Positions 1 through 7,071 of a DNA stretch of 9,781 bases are shown here, piece by piece. Positions within the stretch are counted from its first letter, which is position 1. Every line of letters begins with the position of its first letter. Position numbers and translations under genes: made by a program. Source of the DNA: Candidatus Omnitrophota bacterium (GTDB lineage Bacteria > Omnitrophota > Gorgyraeia > Zapsychrales > Fredricksoniimonadaceae); contig JACQQW010000283.1 in the NCBI GenBank assembly GCA_016206745.1, positions 1-9,781 of the forward strand. The letters run 5' to 3'. The notes beneath the pieces are model-generated. The model saw nothing but the letters and a program-made list of their open reading frames with translations. It had not been told where the DNA came from and searched no databases.

Positions 1-1056
1 CGCATCGACGGCATGCTCTATGACGCCAAGGTCCCTGACAATATCCGTTATTTTCACGACACCCTGATTTCCCGCATCAAGATTTTATCGAACCTCAACA
101 TCGCGGAAAAGCGCCTCCCCCAGGACGGCCGTTTTAAAGTCCGGGTGGAAAACACCGACTTGGATTTGCGCGTTTCTTTTTTGCCCACTTCGTTCGGCGA
201 AAGCTGTGTGGTGCGCCTGCTCAATGCGTTTCGGCTGTACAATTTCGACGAACTTGGGTTTTCCGGCCAGGAACGCCGGCGCCTGGATGCGCTGTTGAAC
301 AAGCCCCACGGGATCATTCTTTTGACCGGCCCAACCGGCAGCGGAAAAACCACGACTTTGTATTCATGCCTGGCCGCGGTCAATACCGGGGACACGAAGA
401 TCATCACCGTGGAAGACCCGGTTGAGTACCAACTTAAAGGGGTGGTGCAAATCCAGGCCAATGCCCCCATCGGGCTGACGTTTGCCACGGCCTTGCGCTC
501 CATTTTGCGTAATGACCCTGATGTGATCATGGTTGGCGAGGTGCGTGATTTTGAAACCGCGCAAATCGCCATTCAAATGTCGTTGACGGGGCACCTGGTG
601 TTCTCGACGCTGCACACCAATGACGCCGCTTCCGGGATCACGCGGTTGATAGACATAGGCATCGAACCTTACCTGATCGCGTCGTCCGTCGAATGTTTTA
701 TCGCCCAGCGGCTGGTAAGGCAGTTGTGCCCGGACTGCAAACAAAGCACACCCTTTACCGATGCCATTAAAAAAGAATTTGACTTAAACCAAACCGATGC
801 CATTCCTGTGGTGTATGAAGCCGCAGGCTGTAAGAAATGCCGCATGACCGGGTATGCGGGCCGGCAGGCCATTTGCGAGTTTTTGTTGTTGGACGACCAG
901 CTGCGCGCCATGATTGTCCGGCGGGCCGCCAGCGGGGAAATCAAGCGGCAGGCGGTGGCGGCTGGGATGAAGACGCTGCGGCGCCACGGCTGGGAAAAAG
1001 TGGCCGCAGGCGTGACCAGTCCCAGTGAAGTTTTGCGCGTCACCCAAGACGACTAA
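1..1056 (+). CDS. gspE: T2SS assembly ATPase GspE (5' end outside window)
   Basis: C-terminal 351 residues of a GspE/PilB-type secretion ATPase, the cytoplasmic hexamer that powers pseudopilus assembly through GspF and GspL. The reading frame is open from base 1 ([10 protein letters not shown]), so the N-terminal domain that docks on GspL is cut off by the window edge. Visible in order: the LPQDGRF and LRVSFLPT strands of the N2 domain; Walker [10 protein letters not shown] at residues 110-118; the Asp-box/Walker B region [13 protein letters not shown] at 171-183; a His-box [12 protein letters not shown]; and a zinc-type tetracysteine, CxxC at 243/246 and CxxC at 277/280, followed by the usual TGYAGR. 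It ends [10 protein letters not shown], as GspE proteins typically do. The stop codon is one base from the gspF start, which suggests coupled translation. PilB is the alternative name, but the pseudopilin genes that follow favour GspE. Confidence 0.95.
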   Translation, partial: RIDGMLYDAKVPDNIRYFHDTLISRIKILSNLNIAEKRLPQDGRFKVRVENTDLDLRVSFLPTSFGESCVVRLLNAFRLYNFDELGFSGQERRRLDALLNKPHGIILLTGPTGSGKTTTLYSCLAAVNTGDTKIITVEDPVEYQLKGVVQIQANAPIGLTFATALRSILRNDPDVIMVGEVRDFETAQIAIQMSLTGHLVFSTLHTNDAASGITRLIDIGIEPYLIASSVECFIAQRLVRQLCPDCKQSTPFTDAIKKEFDLNQTDAIPVVYEAAGCKKCRMTGYAGRQAICEFLLLDDQLRAMIVRRAASGEIKRQAVAAGMKTLRRHGWEKVAAGVTSPSEVLRVTQDD

Positions 1057-1057
1057 T

Positions 1058-2278
1058 ATGGAATTTTCTTATAAGGCCAAAAATGGGCCGCAAGACATTA
1101 TTAATGGCCAAATCCAGGCGGACACTTTTGCCCAGGCCATTTCCAAGCTCATTGCCGCCGGGCACATGCCCATTGAGGTCACTCCTTGTGAACAGCCGGG
1201 CATTGTCCTGCAACGGCCCGACACAGGGCTTCCCCCGGCGGTGAAAGTTTCCCGGACCGCTCTGTTTCAGTTTACCAGGCAGCTGGCGGATTTGCTGGAA
1301 GCGGGGATCCCTTTGGCCAGGTGCATGGAATTGTGTTCCCGCCAGCGGCAATTTCCCGCCATGGTGAAGATCGCGCTGGCTTTGACGGCGTCTTTGCAGC
1401 AAGGGGGCAGTCTTTCCTTCGCGTTGGCCAGGCACCCGCTGGTATTTTCTCCGTTATACATCAACACGGTCAGGGCCGCAGAAAGCAGCGGGCAATTGCC
1501 GTTGGCGTTAAACCGGCTGGCCGAATTTCTGGAGCAAGATCTGCATATGCAGGCCAGGATAAAATCAAGTTTATTGTATCCGGCCATCATTTTCATGGTG
1601 GGTTTACTGACCATCTTTGTGTTGCTTTCTTTTGTGCTGCCGCGCCTGACTGTAATGTTTGAAGATTTCGACGCCGTCCTTCCTTTCCCGACGAGGGTGG
1701 TGGTTGGCATAAGCCAGGTGTTTGCCGGGTTTTGGTGGCTGATGGCCGCGGCGGCAGCGGCCGTTGTTTTATGGGCCAGGCAATTTCTGGCGACCTCGCA
1801 GGGGAAAATGTGGAAGGACATGGTTTCCTTAAAGGTCCCTGTATTAAGGAAATTTATTGAACAGACGCAGTTAAGCCGTTTCGCGCGGACTTTGGGGATG
1901 CTGTTGGAAAGCGGAGTGCCGGTGGTGGCCGCGCTTGAGTCGGTGTCCTTTGTCATTGGCAATGCCGTGCTCCAGGAAGAGGTGAAGAAAATTGCTGTTA
2001 AAGTCAAAGGCGGCATGGGCCTTGCCCAGGCCGTCAGGGCCAGTCCGGTTTTCCCGGAAGTGGCCGTTGATTTGATTGCCGTTGGGCAGGAGAGCGGAAA
2101 GCTGGAAAAAGGATTATATAAACTGGCCGGCGGCTGCGAACGTTCCAGTCAGGCCCTGGCGCAGACATTTGTGACGGTCTTAGGGCCGGCCGTGCTGGTG
2201 GCCGTTGTCGGCATTGTGGGTTTTATGATTGTGGCCATGCTTTTGCCCATGTTCCAGATGAATGCGATCATTAATTAA
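1058..2278 (+). CDS. gspF: T2SS inner-membrane platform protein GspF
   Basis: A 406-residue polytopic membrane protein of the GspF/PilC family, the platform on which the GspE ATPase acts to push pseudopilins into the filament. The start MEFSYKAKNG matches the family N-terminus and lies one base after the gspE stop. An in-frame GTG at 1025 would add 11 unlikely residues inside gspE. There is no clear Shine-Dalgarno, consistent with coupling to gspE. The two T2SSF repeats are visible. The first spans about residues 68-195, with HPLVFSPLYINTVRAAESSGQL at 126-147. The second spans about 270-398, with SPVFPEVAVDLIAVGQESGKL at 329-349. Hydrophobic segments lie near 172-196, 213-240 (including an alanine run) and 374-398. 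Length is normal for the family. Confidence 0.95.
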   Translation: MEFSYKAKNGPQDIINGQIQADTFAQAISKLIAAGHMPIEVTPCEQPGIVLQRPDTGLPPAVKVSRTALFQFTRQLADLLEAGIPLARCMELCSRQRQFPAMVKIALALTASLQQGGSLSFALARHPLVFSPLYINTVRAAESSGQLPLALNRLAEFLEQDLHMQARIKSSLLYPAIIFMVGLLTIFVLLSFVLPRLTVMFEDFDAVLPFPTRVVVGISQVFAGFWWLMAAAAAAVVLWARQFLATSQGKMWKDMVSLKVPVLRKFIEQTQLSRFARTLGMLLESGVPVVAALESVSFVIGNAVLQEEVKKIAVKVKGGMGLAQAVRASPVFPEVAVDLIAVGQESGKLEKGLYKLAGGCERSSQALAQTFVTVLGPAVLVAVVGIVGFMIVAMLLPMFQMNAIIN

Positions 2279-2289
2279 GGATCTGCGCA

Positions 2290-2688
2290 GTGAAGAAAAC
2301 CAGGGCCGGGTTCATCCTGGTCGAAGCGATTGCCGCCGTGGTGACTATAAGCATTTGTTTGACATTCATCGCGCAGGCGCTGCTGACCAATTTTCGCGCG
2401 GGAGTGCGCTTCCAAGAAGGGGTCAGGTCTTTGTTGGCCATGGAAAACAGGGTGGGATTGTTGTGCGCTTCCAATGGTTCAGCGGACCAACTCTTGTCCG
2501 CCCCTCAATCCTTGGAAGAACCGTATGACAAGTTTACTATACACGCCAAAACAGACGATATTAACGACCGTCTCAAGCAAGTCCAGTTGACGATCAATTG
2601 GCCCAAGGGCAAAGGACAACGCGGCTTAGATGTCACGACGATCATTTATAATCCGGACCAGGTCAAGACGCGGAGTTATATTCCTTGA
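2290..2688 (+). CDS. gspI: Minor pseudopilin, GspI-like
   Basis: A 132-residue type II pseudopilin, predicted to be an inner-membrane protein processed by prepilin peptidase and placed at the pseudopilus tip. The leader is MKKTRAG, and cleavage before F8 leaves FILVEAIAAVVTI with Glu at mature position +5 and a hydrophobic helix to about residue 30. GspI identity rests on the order (just before a GspJ-like gene), the short length, the stretch LLAMENRVGLL that resembles the conserved GspI segment around A-E-N-x-L, and a closing W...GQRGLDVTTIIY strand pattern. The start is a GTG preceded by AAGGA (2277-2281) at 8-base spacing, overlapping the gspF stop. The stop lies three bases before a palindromic repeat. 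The GspI assignment is fairly confident; GspH is a less likely alternative. Confidence 0.78.
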   Translation: MKKTRAGFILVEAIAAVVTISICLTFIAQALLTNFRAGVRFQEGVRSLLAMENRVGLLCASNGSADQLLSAPQSLEEPYDKFTIHAKTDDINDRLKQVQLTINWPKGKGQRGLDVTTIIYNPDQVKTRSYIP

Positions 2689-3442
2689 CTTCTCAACTCC
2701 CCCTCTTTTTTATAAAGAGGGGGTTGGGGGGAGTTCCGGTTTTACCCTGGTCGAGGTTTTATTGGGCCTGGCGATTGCCGCCATCATCGGCATGAGCGTT
2801 TATAATCTGTTGTGGTCAGGAATGAAATTAGACGATAAACTGAGGCGGATGCACGGCAATTATATGGAAGCGCTTAAAGCCGACCAAATGTTGACCAAAG
2901 ATCTGGAAAATGCCATCGGGCTGGACTTGAGCGCCAATTATCCCGATCAAAAAGTTTTTGACGGCCAAAAGCATGGGCTGGCGTTTTTGACGGTGACCCC
3001 GCAAGGGATCAGGCGGGTGCGGTATTCCAGCGGCATGGTCGATTTCGGGAAAGTGACGAAAACATTAATCGGCAAAAAAATCAGCCGTCTGGATCGCATG
3101 ACGTTTTTACGGGAGGGGGCGCTGCCCATTGAATTTTTATTGCGTCAGGAAACAAGCCTGGCGGATTGGGCGAATGAAGTCAAAACCCAGGGCCGCCCTC
3201 AGGTCGTGGCGGCGGGCTTAAGAAAGGGGACCTTTAATTGCCGGTATGCTCCGTTTACGCAAGACATGCATGTTACAGGCCGCAAAGCCATTGTTTACGC
3301 GGACCATTGGGACAAGCAGGGACTTCCGATGGCGGTCAGTTGCGGTTTTAGTTTGTATGATCACAAAAATCCACGGGCAGACATCATGTTCAGACGGGAC
3401 ATATTCCTGGCCCCATTGGAACGCAAGGATGGCAATGGCTAA
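2630..3442 (+). CDS. gspJ: Minor pseudopilin, GspJ-like, with repeat-derived leader
   Basis: A 270-residue pseudopilin precursor. The mature protein should begin at F38 (FTLVEVLLGLAIAAI, Glu at +5) after G37. The mature part of 233 residues shows GspJ traits: a DQMLTKDLE segment after the helix, then FDGQKHGLAFLTVTPQGIRRVRY, similar to the family's F-x-G...L-x-F-x-T block. With GspI and GspK it should form the pseudopilus tip complex. The leader is odd: 37 residues instead of about 5-10, with residues 21-36 encoded by a palindromic repeat. The only canonical start upstream of the cleavage site is ATG 2630, which lies inside gspI (59-base overlap) and has only a distant, weak Shine-Dalgarno. 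An original start near 2690 may have been displaced when the repeat arrived, so the true start is uncertain. The gene end overlaps the gspK start. Confidence 0.8.
   Translation: MSRRSFIIRTRSRRGVIFLDFSTPPLFYKEGVGGSSGFTLVEVLLGLAIAAIIGMSVYNLLWSGMKLDDKLRRMHGNYMEALKADQMLTKDLENAIGLDLSANYPDQKVFDGQKHGLAFLTVTPQGIRRVRYSSGMVDFGKVTKTLIGKKISRLDRMTFLREGALPIEFLLRQETSLADWANEVKTQGRPQVVAAGLRKGTFNCRYAPFTQDMHVTGRKAIVYADHWDKQGLPMAVSCGFSLYDHKNPRADIMFRRDIFLAPLERKDGNG
2695..2735. repeat. C-rich/G-rich palindromic repeat at the gspI-gspJ junction
   Basis: Inverted repeat. The left arm AACTCCCCCTCTTT (2695-2708) faces AAAGAGGGGG (2714-2723) across a 5-base loop. A second arm, GGGGGAGTT (2727-2735), also complements AACTCCCCC (2695-2703), so two alternative stems can form. 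It starts seven bases after the gspI stop and is read through in the gspJ frame as part of the leader. Short interspersed elements of this kind (pyrimidine arm, A/T loop, purine arm, second GGGG-A arm) are dispersed in many bacterial genomes. That this is such an element is inferred from its form; no second copy is in the window. Confidence 0.6.
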
Positions 3443-4457
3443 TCGGGGCGTTATTTTAATCAGCGCATTGTGGGTAGTGCTGGCCCTTTCCTTGATTGCC
3501 TGGGGTTTGAGCCGGCGTTCGGCCATGGAAATTTTTTTGCTGGAAAAATACCAGGGGAAATTGCGCAGTTACGCGGCGGCGCGCGGGGGGATCAGCCGCG
3601 TCATGGACCTCATGGACAAATCGCCCGCGAAAAAGGACACTTTATACAGCGCCGGAATTGACATTCCTTCTGGAAAGGTCCCGCAGGACATTTTTTCCCA
3701 TATGGATGTGGGACGGCGCGCGTATGCCATGGTGCAATGGCCTGCCGGAGGCCTTGGAGAACAGGATGGCAAACCCCGCCTTGTGTATGGGCTGCAAGAC
3801 GAGCAGGGTAAAATCAACATCAATGCCATTAATGAAAATAATTACCAGATTTTAAGCGCGTTATTTGAACTTAAAGGTCTGTCGCGGACACAGGCCGACG
3901 GGATGGCTTTGGCCATGGTGCATTTTATAGCCACGGGTGATCAGCGCGCCGGTGCCGGCTGGCTTGCGGACGGGGACTGGCGGCCCGTCTTAAAGCCCAA
4001 GAACAGGCCCTATGACCATTTGTTTGAGCTATTGGAAATCCCGGGTATGACCGGAAAGCTTTTTGACCAAATCAAAGATGATGTGACCGTGTACGGGGAG
4101 TCCCAAAACGGGTTATCGGTCAACATGGATACGGCCAATGATGACGTGGTCCAGGCCCTGGCCAATGCGGCCGCGCGGCTTGACCCTTCGTCAGGGGCCG
4201 ATGCCATTGTCCGCCAGGCGCGCGGCGTCCGCGATGGGGCCGACGGCAAGCCGTTTACGGAGGACGACGGCACCGGGATATTTTCCGCTGATGCCCGGCA
4301 TTGGCCGCCCGCCTTAAGGCAAATTAATTCGGAGTTCTTCCGCGCGCGCGTGGTGGGCATCGATGCCGGCACGGGGGCGCGCACGGTCATTGAGGCGGTG
4401 ATCCGCCGCCCGCCGGGACTTGCCAAAAATCAGATCGTCGGATGGCATAGGGACTAA
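3435..4457 (+). CDS. gspK: T2SS minor pseudopilin GspK
   Basis: A 340-residue GspK, the large minor pseudopilin that caps the pseudopilus tip with GspI and GspJ. The leader is MANRG, followed by the hydrophobic helix VILISALWVVLALSLIAWGL (6-25). Glu at +5 is replaced by Ser; loss of Glu5 is a known feature of GspK. Family motifs are LQDEQGKININAIN (120-133), HLFELLEIPGM (195-205), LSVNMDTANDDVVQAL (227-242) and a RDGADGKPFTEDDGTG segment (266-281), whose acidic residues resemble the region near calcium sites in GspK. The start at 3435 is supported by AAGGA at 3425-3429; an ATG two codons earlier (3429) is possible. It overlaps the gspJ end by eight bases. A 46-base gap follows before gspL. 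Confidence 0.92.
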   Translation: MANRGVILISALWVVLALSLIAWGLSRRSAMEIFLLEKYQGKLRSYAAARGGISRVMDLMDKSPAKKDTLYSAGIDIPSGKVPQDIFSHMDVGRRAYAMVQWPAGGLGEQDGKPRLVYGLQDEQGKININAINENNYQILSALFELKGLSRTQADGMALAMVHFIATGDQRAGAGWLADGDWRPVLKPKNRPYDHLFELLEIPGMTGKLFDQIKDDVTVYGESQNGLSVNMDTANDDVVQALANAAARLDPSSGADAIVRQARGVRDGADGKPFTEDDGTGIFSADARHWPPALRQINSEFFRARVVGIDAGTGARTVIEAVIRRPPGLAKNQIVGWHRD

Positions 4458-4503
4458 TGCGTTCAAGCATCAATTTTCAAATTTCAAAGCTGGAAATATT
4501 AAG

Positions 4504-5934
4504 ATGACATCGACCATGGTGTTTCATATCAACGAAGGGACAATCAAGTTCCTGCAAGTGACGGGCGCGCAGAAAAAGACCATCACGGCTTTTGACGTGA
4601 TTGCGATCAAGGACCTGACCGATGCCCAGATCAGCGGGCAATTGGCCGCATTGGTCAAACAGCAGGGGTTAAAATGCCGCGAGGCCCGGGTGATTGTTTT
4701 GGTGCCGCGCGCGCGCCTGATCCTGCGCCACATGACACTGCCTTCCCACAAGGAAAGCGAACTACGGGCCATGATCGACCTGCAGGTGGTCAACCACATT
4801 CCTTACGCCAGAGAAGAGGTGGAAATTGATTTTCAAATCTTGACCAAAACACCCGATGGGTACGCTAAAATCGTTGCGGCGATCATTCCCCGCGAGGAAG
4901 CCATGCGTTACTGGAACATTTTCACCGGCGCGCAAATTCCGGTGCATTGCGTGACGATTTCTTCCGTGGGGCTGTGGCTGCTGTATAAGCTGCAACAGGA
5001 CGCGCCGGAACAGCTCGGCGGGATCATTGAACTGGATGCCAACCACAGCGAAATTTGCTTATGCCATAAGACGCATTGGCTGAGGTCCAGGGAAATACCG
5101 GTGGGCCTCACGCAAATCCAGCAGGACGGCAATGGCGGCGAGTTCTTAAAACAGTTGGAATTGACCCAGGGGAACACCGAAGGCGCGGCCGGAGGAGTGC
5201 TTTATATCGTAAGCACAGCGGGCCAGACGGATGTCTTAAGCATTGACATGGCCAAAGACCAGGACCTTGCGGTCAAGGAAATTAATTTGGCGCGCAGTTT
5301 TTCTGTGGCCAAGAACATGTTTGGGTCCAGGCGTTTGATGGCAGAGGTGTCCTGGGCTTCGCTGGCAGGCATTGCGTTCGGCCCCTATCCTCCGCCGGTG
5401 GATTTGACCCCGCAGATCATCCGGCAGCAGAAACGGCAAAAGGCTCTTCGCAGGGAGACGGTCGTTTTAGGGATTTGGTTTGCGGCGGCTTTGATCACGT
5501 CGGCCCTGGCCCTGGGCATAGGCTTGCTGAAGAAGAACATCCAGTCGGGGCAAATAGAAAAGAATTTTAAAGCGGTCAAACCGGAAGCCGACATGGTCGA
5601 GCGGCAAATGCGGCAGGTCCGCGATATTGAACAGACGTTCAAGCGGCGCCTTATTTTTGCCGGACTGGTCCAGGAAATCAACCGCTTATTGCCGCCCCGG
5701 CTTTCTTTGGTCAGTTTGTCCATTAGCGACGGGAACATCCTGACTTTTCAGGGGATTTCGTCCAGGCCTGGCGACATCAATCAATTGCAGAAAGACATGG
5801 TGGACTCGCCCTTTTTTGCCACAGTGAATTTGGATTATGTGAACAAGCGGGTCACGCAGGACGGGGAAGTCAATTATTTTAAGATCACTTGTGCCATCAA
5901 ACCGGTCAAAGGTACAGATGAAAAAACTGAGTAA
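4504..5934 (+). CDS. gspL: T2SS assembly protein GspL, PilM-PilN-like fusion
   Basis: A 476-residue bitopic protein. Residues 5-300 resemble the actin-like fold of PilM and the cytoplasmic half of GspL: VFHINEGTIKFLQV, the REARVIVLVPRARLILRHMTLP block, IDLQVVNHIPYAREEVEIDF, and GGIIELDANHSEICL. One membrane segment at about 318-341 is followed by a PilN-like periplasmic part (345-470) with a coiled-coil-prone stretch and the pattern LVQEINRLLPPRLSLVSLSISDGN...FQGISSRPGDI. GspL recruits GspE to the inner membrane and pairs with GspM. Acidic and glycine residues of the PilM nucleotide site look altered near the N-terminus (HINEG instead of a D-x-G type motif), suggesting no ATP binding, as in other GspL proteins. 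The chosen ATG has GGAAA seven bases upstream; TTG 4420 inside gspK is an alternative. The stop overlaps the gspM start. Confidence 0.88.
   Translation: MTSTMVFHINEGTIKFLQVTGAQKKTITAFDVIAIKDLTDAQISGQLAALVKQQGLKCREARVIVLVPRARLILRHMTLPSHKESELRAMIDLQVVNHIPYAREEVEIDFQILTKTPDGYAKIVAAIIPREEAMRYWNIFTGAQIPVHCVTISSVGLWLLYKLQQDAPEQLGGIIELDANHSEICLCHKTHWLRSREIPVGLTQIQQDGNGGEFLKQLELTQGNTEGAAGGVLYIVSTAGQTDVLSIDMAKDQDLAVKEINLARSFSVAKNMFGSRRLMAEVSWASLAGIAFGPYPPPVDLTPQIIRQQKRQKALRRETVVLGIWFAAALITSALALGIGLLKKNIQSGQIEKNFKAVKPEADMVERQMRQVRDIEQTFKRRLIFAGLVQEINRLLPPRLSLVSLSISDGNILTFQGISSRPGDINQLQKDMVDSPFFATVNLDYVNKRVTQDGEVNYFKITCAIKPVKGTDEKTE
5908..5912 (+). promoter_or_regulatory. Shine-Dalgarno of gspM
   Basis: AAAGG lies five bases before ATG 5918, inside the end of gspL. 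It favours this ATG over a GTG nine codons upstream (5891). Confidence 0.55.
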
Positions 5935-6451
5935 ACGTGAAACCGCCATCCTGATCATTGCCCTGGGCCTGGGGTTTGTTTATGCCATTGGGCAAATAGT
6001 GGTCAAGCCCCTGCGCCAGGGCGGGGAGAACATCGATAATCAGCTGCGGTTAAACCAGGCGCGGTTGATGAAAGCCCGGCAAATGGCAGGCCGTAAGAAT
6101 GACATCGAGCAACGGTACCAACATCTGATCCAATTGATCGGCGCCACCGGTTCCGAGAGTTCTGAAATGTCGGGGATGGTGGCCAGGATAGAGGCGGCCG
6201 CGGCCCAAGCCGATGTCCACATTGTGAATATGCAGCCCCAGAAGGTCGTCAACGGGCAAGGGAAAAGTTTTTTCCCGGTCGAATTGCAGGTCGACGGGCA
6301 ATGGGCGAACATCGTGAAGTTCATTCATTTGGCCCAATCCCAGCCCAATTATTATTTCATCAATGAACTGAGCCTGGAAAAATACTCCGATAACCAAAGC
6401 CTTTTGCGCGGCCGCATCGTCCTTTCCCGCATGCGGTTAATCAATCCGTAG
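5918..6451 (+). CDS. gspM: T2SS scaffold protein GspM, PilO-like
   Basis: A 177-residue bitopic inner-membrane protein. It has a short basic cytoplasmic N-terminus (MKKLSKRE), one membrane helix at 9-29 (TAILIIALGLGFVYAIGQIVV), a polar helical stretch at about 35-100 likely to form a coiled coil, and a ferredoxin-like periplasmic domain at 100-175 with FFPVELQVDGQWANIVKFIH followed by NELSLEK and RGRIVLSRMRL. This layout is shared by GspM and PilO, and the protein should dimerise with the PilN-like part of GspL. It overlaps gspL by 17 bases and is the last gene of the operon visible here; no GspC, PilP or secretin follows. Its final codons (LINP and stop) fall on the left copy of a 9-bp direct repeat flanking a palindromic element. 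The small-domain similarity is modest, so identity rests partly on position. Confidence 0.83.
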   Translation: MKKLSKRETAILIIALGLGFVYAIGQIVVKPLRQGGENIDNQLRLNQARLMKARQMAGRKNDIEQRYQHLIQLIGATGSESSEMSGMVARIEAAAAQADVHIVNMQPQKVVNGQGKSFFPVELQVDGQWANIVKFIHLAQSQPNYYFINELSLEKYSDNQSLLRGRIVLSRMRLINP

Positions 6452-6531
6452 AATTATGGAATTATGGGGACACGTACTTAATTTTTTAATTTTGATCAAT
6501 TAGGTACATGTCCCCATAATTCTAATCAATC
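6438..6531. mobile_element. Possible MITE-like insertion with 9-bp flanking direct repeat
   Basis: TAATCAATC occurs at 6438-6446 and again at 6523-6531, on either side of the palindrome. The right copy abuts the right arm exactly. The left copy is separated from the left arm by 12 bases that include an extra copy of GAATTATG (6451-6458, then 6459-6466). This looks like a target-site duplication plus an imperfect left end, but it could be a chance match in AT-rich DNA. There is no transposase gene, so any mobility would be supplied in trans. Confidence 0.4.
6459..6522. repeat. 64-base palindromic element between convergent genes
   Basis: Two 25-base arms (6459-6483 and 6498-6522) are inverted copies matching at 23 positions, around a 14-base T-rich loop. 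The arm core is ATTATGGGGACA, followed by GTACtTAATT on the left and GTACcTAATT in the complemented right arm. The differences at 6473 and 6478 each leave a G:U pair in RNA of one strand. The stem would form in transcripts from both sides and could separate the convergent T2SS operon from the - strand gene ending at 6540, though no clean U-tract follows. Palindromes with GGGGACA...GTAC arms are familiar as small dispersed elements, some linked to Y1-type (REP-associated) transposases. That link is from general knowledge and unproven here. Confidence 0.75.
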
Positions 6532-6539
6532 AGTAATAG

Positions 6540-7061
6540 TTATTGTGAAGCCGAAGAGCCGCGCAGTTTTTCGATGATGGCCCGCATTTTGGGGTTGTTC
6601 ATGAGTTTTTGGCCCTGGGGGTTGTTTTGAAGGGCATTGGCGTCTTTGGCAGTGACCGCCTGCACCAGCGCGGGGTCGGCAAGCAATTGCATGATTTCCG
6701 GGTCCTGGGCCATTTGTTGCAGGTCTGCCATGAATTCCGGGTTCGCCATCAATTGTGTTTGCATGGTTTGGATCTTTTGGCCCATGTCGCCGTTGCTTGC
6801 TTGCGGCTGAAGGCCATTGGCCGGCGGTTGGGCCCCGGGCATGGCCATACCGGCGCTGCCGATATTGGCCACCTGACTGCTGTTGATGTGTATGTCCCCT
6901 AAAAGCGGAGTTTTGATGGTGTATGTGCCGTCATTGACCCCGGTCAATTCCCCTTTGATTTGCGAGCCGTCCTTGAGCGTGATGGTCTGGGTTTCGGCAT
7001 GGCCTAACGCCGGCGCCAGGAACAATAAACAAAAGATGAAGGATTTAGAGAAGCTGTGCAT
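6540..7061 (-). CDS. Exported protein with STI1-like NP/DP repeat region
   Basis: A 173-residue protein of unknown function. A signal peptide is clear: MHSFSK, a hydrophobic core, then GHA before E23. Residues 24-67 form a compact beta-rich stretch, TITLKDGSQIKGELTGVNDG then YTIKTPLLGDIHINSSQVANI, like small SH3-like domains of exported bacterial proteins. A Gly/Pro/Gln-rich linker (68-95) follows. Residues 96-168 are helical with regularly placed turns: NP at 107, DP at 120, DP at 129, NP at 147 and NP at 156, in contexts such as NPEFMADLQQMAQDPEIMQLL. This spacing resembles the STI1 (DP) domain of Hop/Sti1 and related chaperone adaptors. ATG 7061 is chosen because the signal peptide starts there; TTG 7100 would add 13 residues. 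No good Shine-Dalgarno is visible. The gene lies just downstream of tRNA-Leu on the same strand. A periplasmic client-binding role is only a guess. Confidence 0.8.
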   Translation of the reverse strand: MHSFSKSFIFCLLFLAPALGHAETQTITLKDGSQIKGELTGVNDGTYTIKTPLLGDIHINSSQVANIGSAGMAMPGAQPPANGLQPQASNGDMGQKIQTMQTQLMANPEFMADLQQMAQDPEIMQLLADPALVQAVTAKDANALQNNPQGQKLMNNPKMRAIIEKLRGSSASQ

Positions 7062-7071
7062 ATCTAATGAA

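Noticed and set aside
1025..1057. Upstream GTG start for gspF
   Set aside because: It would add 11 residues overlapping gspE. The ATG at 1058 gives the family-typical N-terminus MEFSYKAKNG.
1267..2016. Long open frame on the - strand (249 codons) opposite gspF
   Set aside because: It lies wholly antisense to a clear gspF, has a low-complexity composition and no recognisable domain. It is a by-product of codon bias on the other strand.
2630..2745. Frameshift or broken gspJ
   Set aside because: The frame is open from 2630 through the whole pseudopilin and the cleavage site is intact. The oddity is the leader, not a disrupted gene.
6459..6522. Palindrome as a standard intrinsic terminator
   Set aside because: The stem is long and AT-rich at its ends, and no U-tract follows on either strand, so a classical rho-independent terminator is not supported, although it may still affect read-through.
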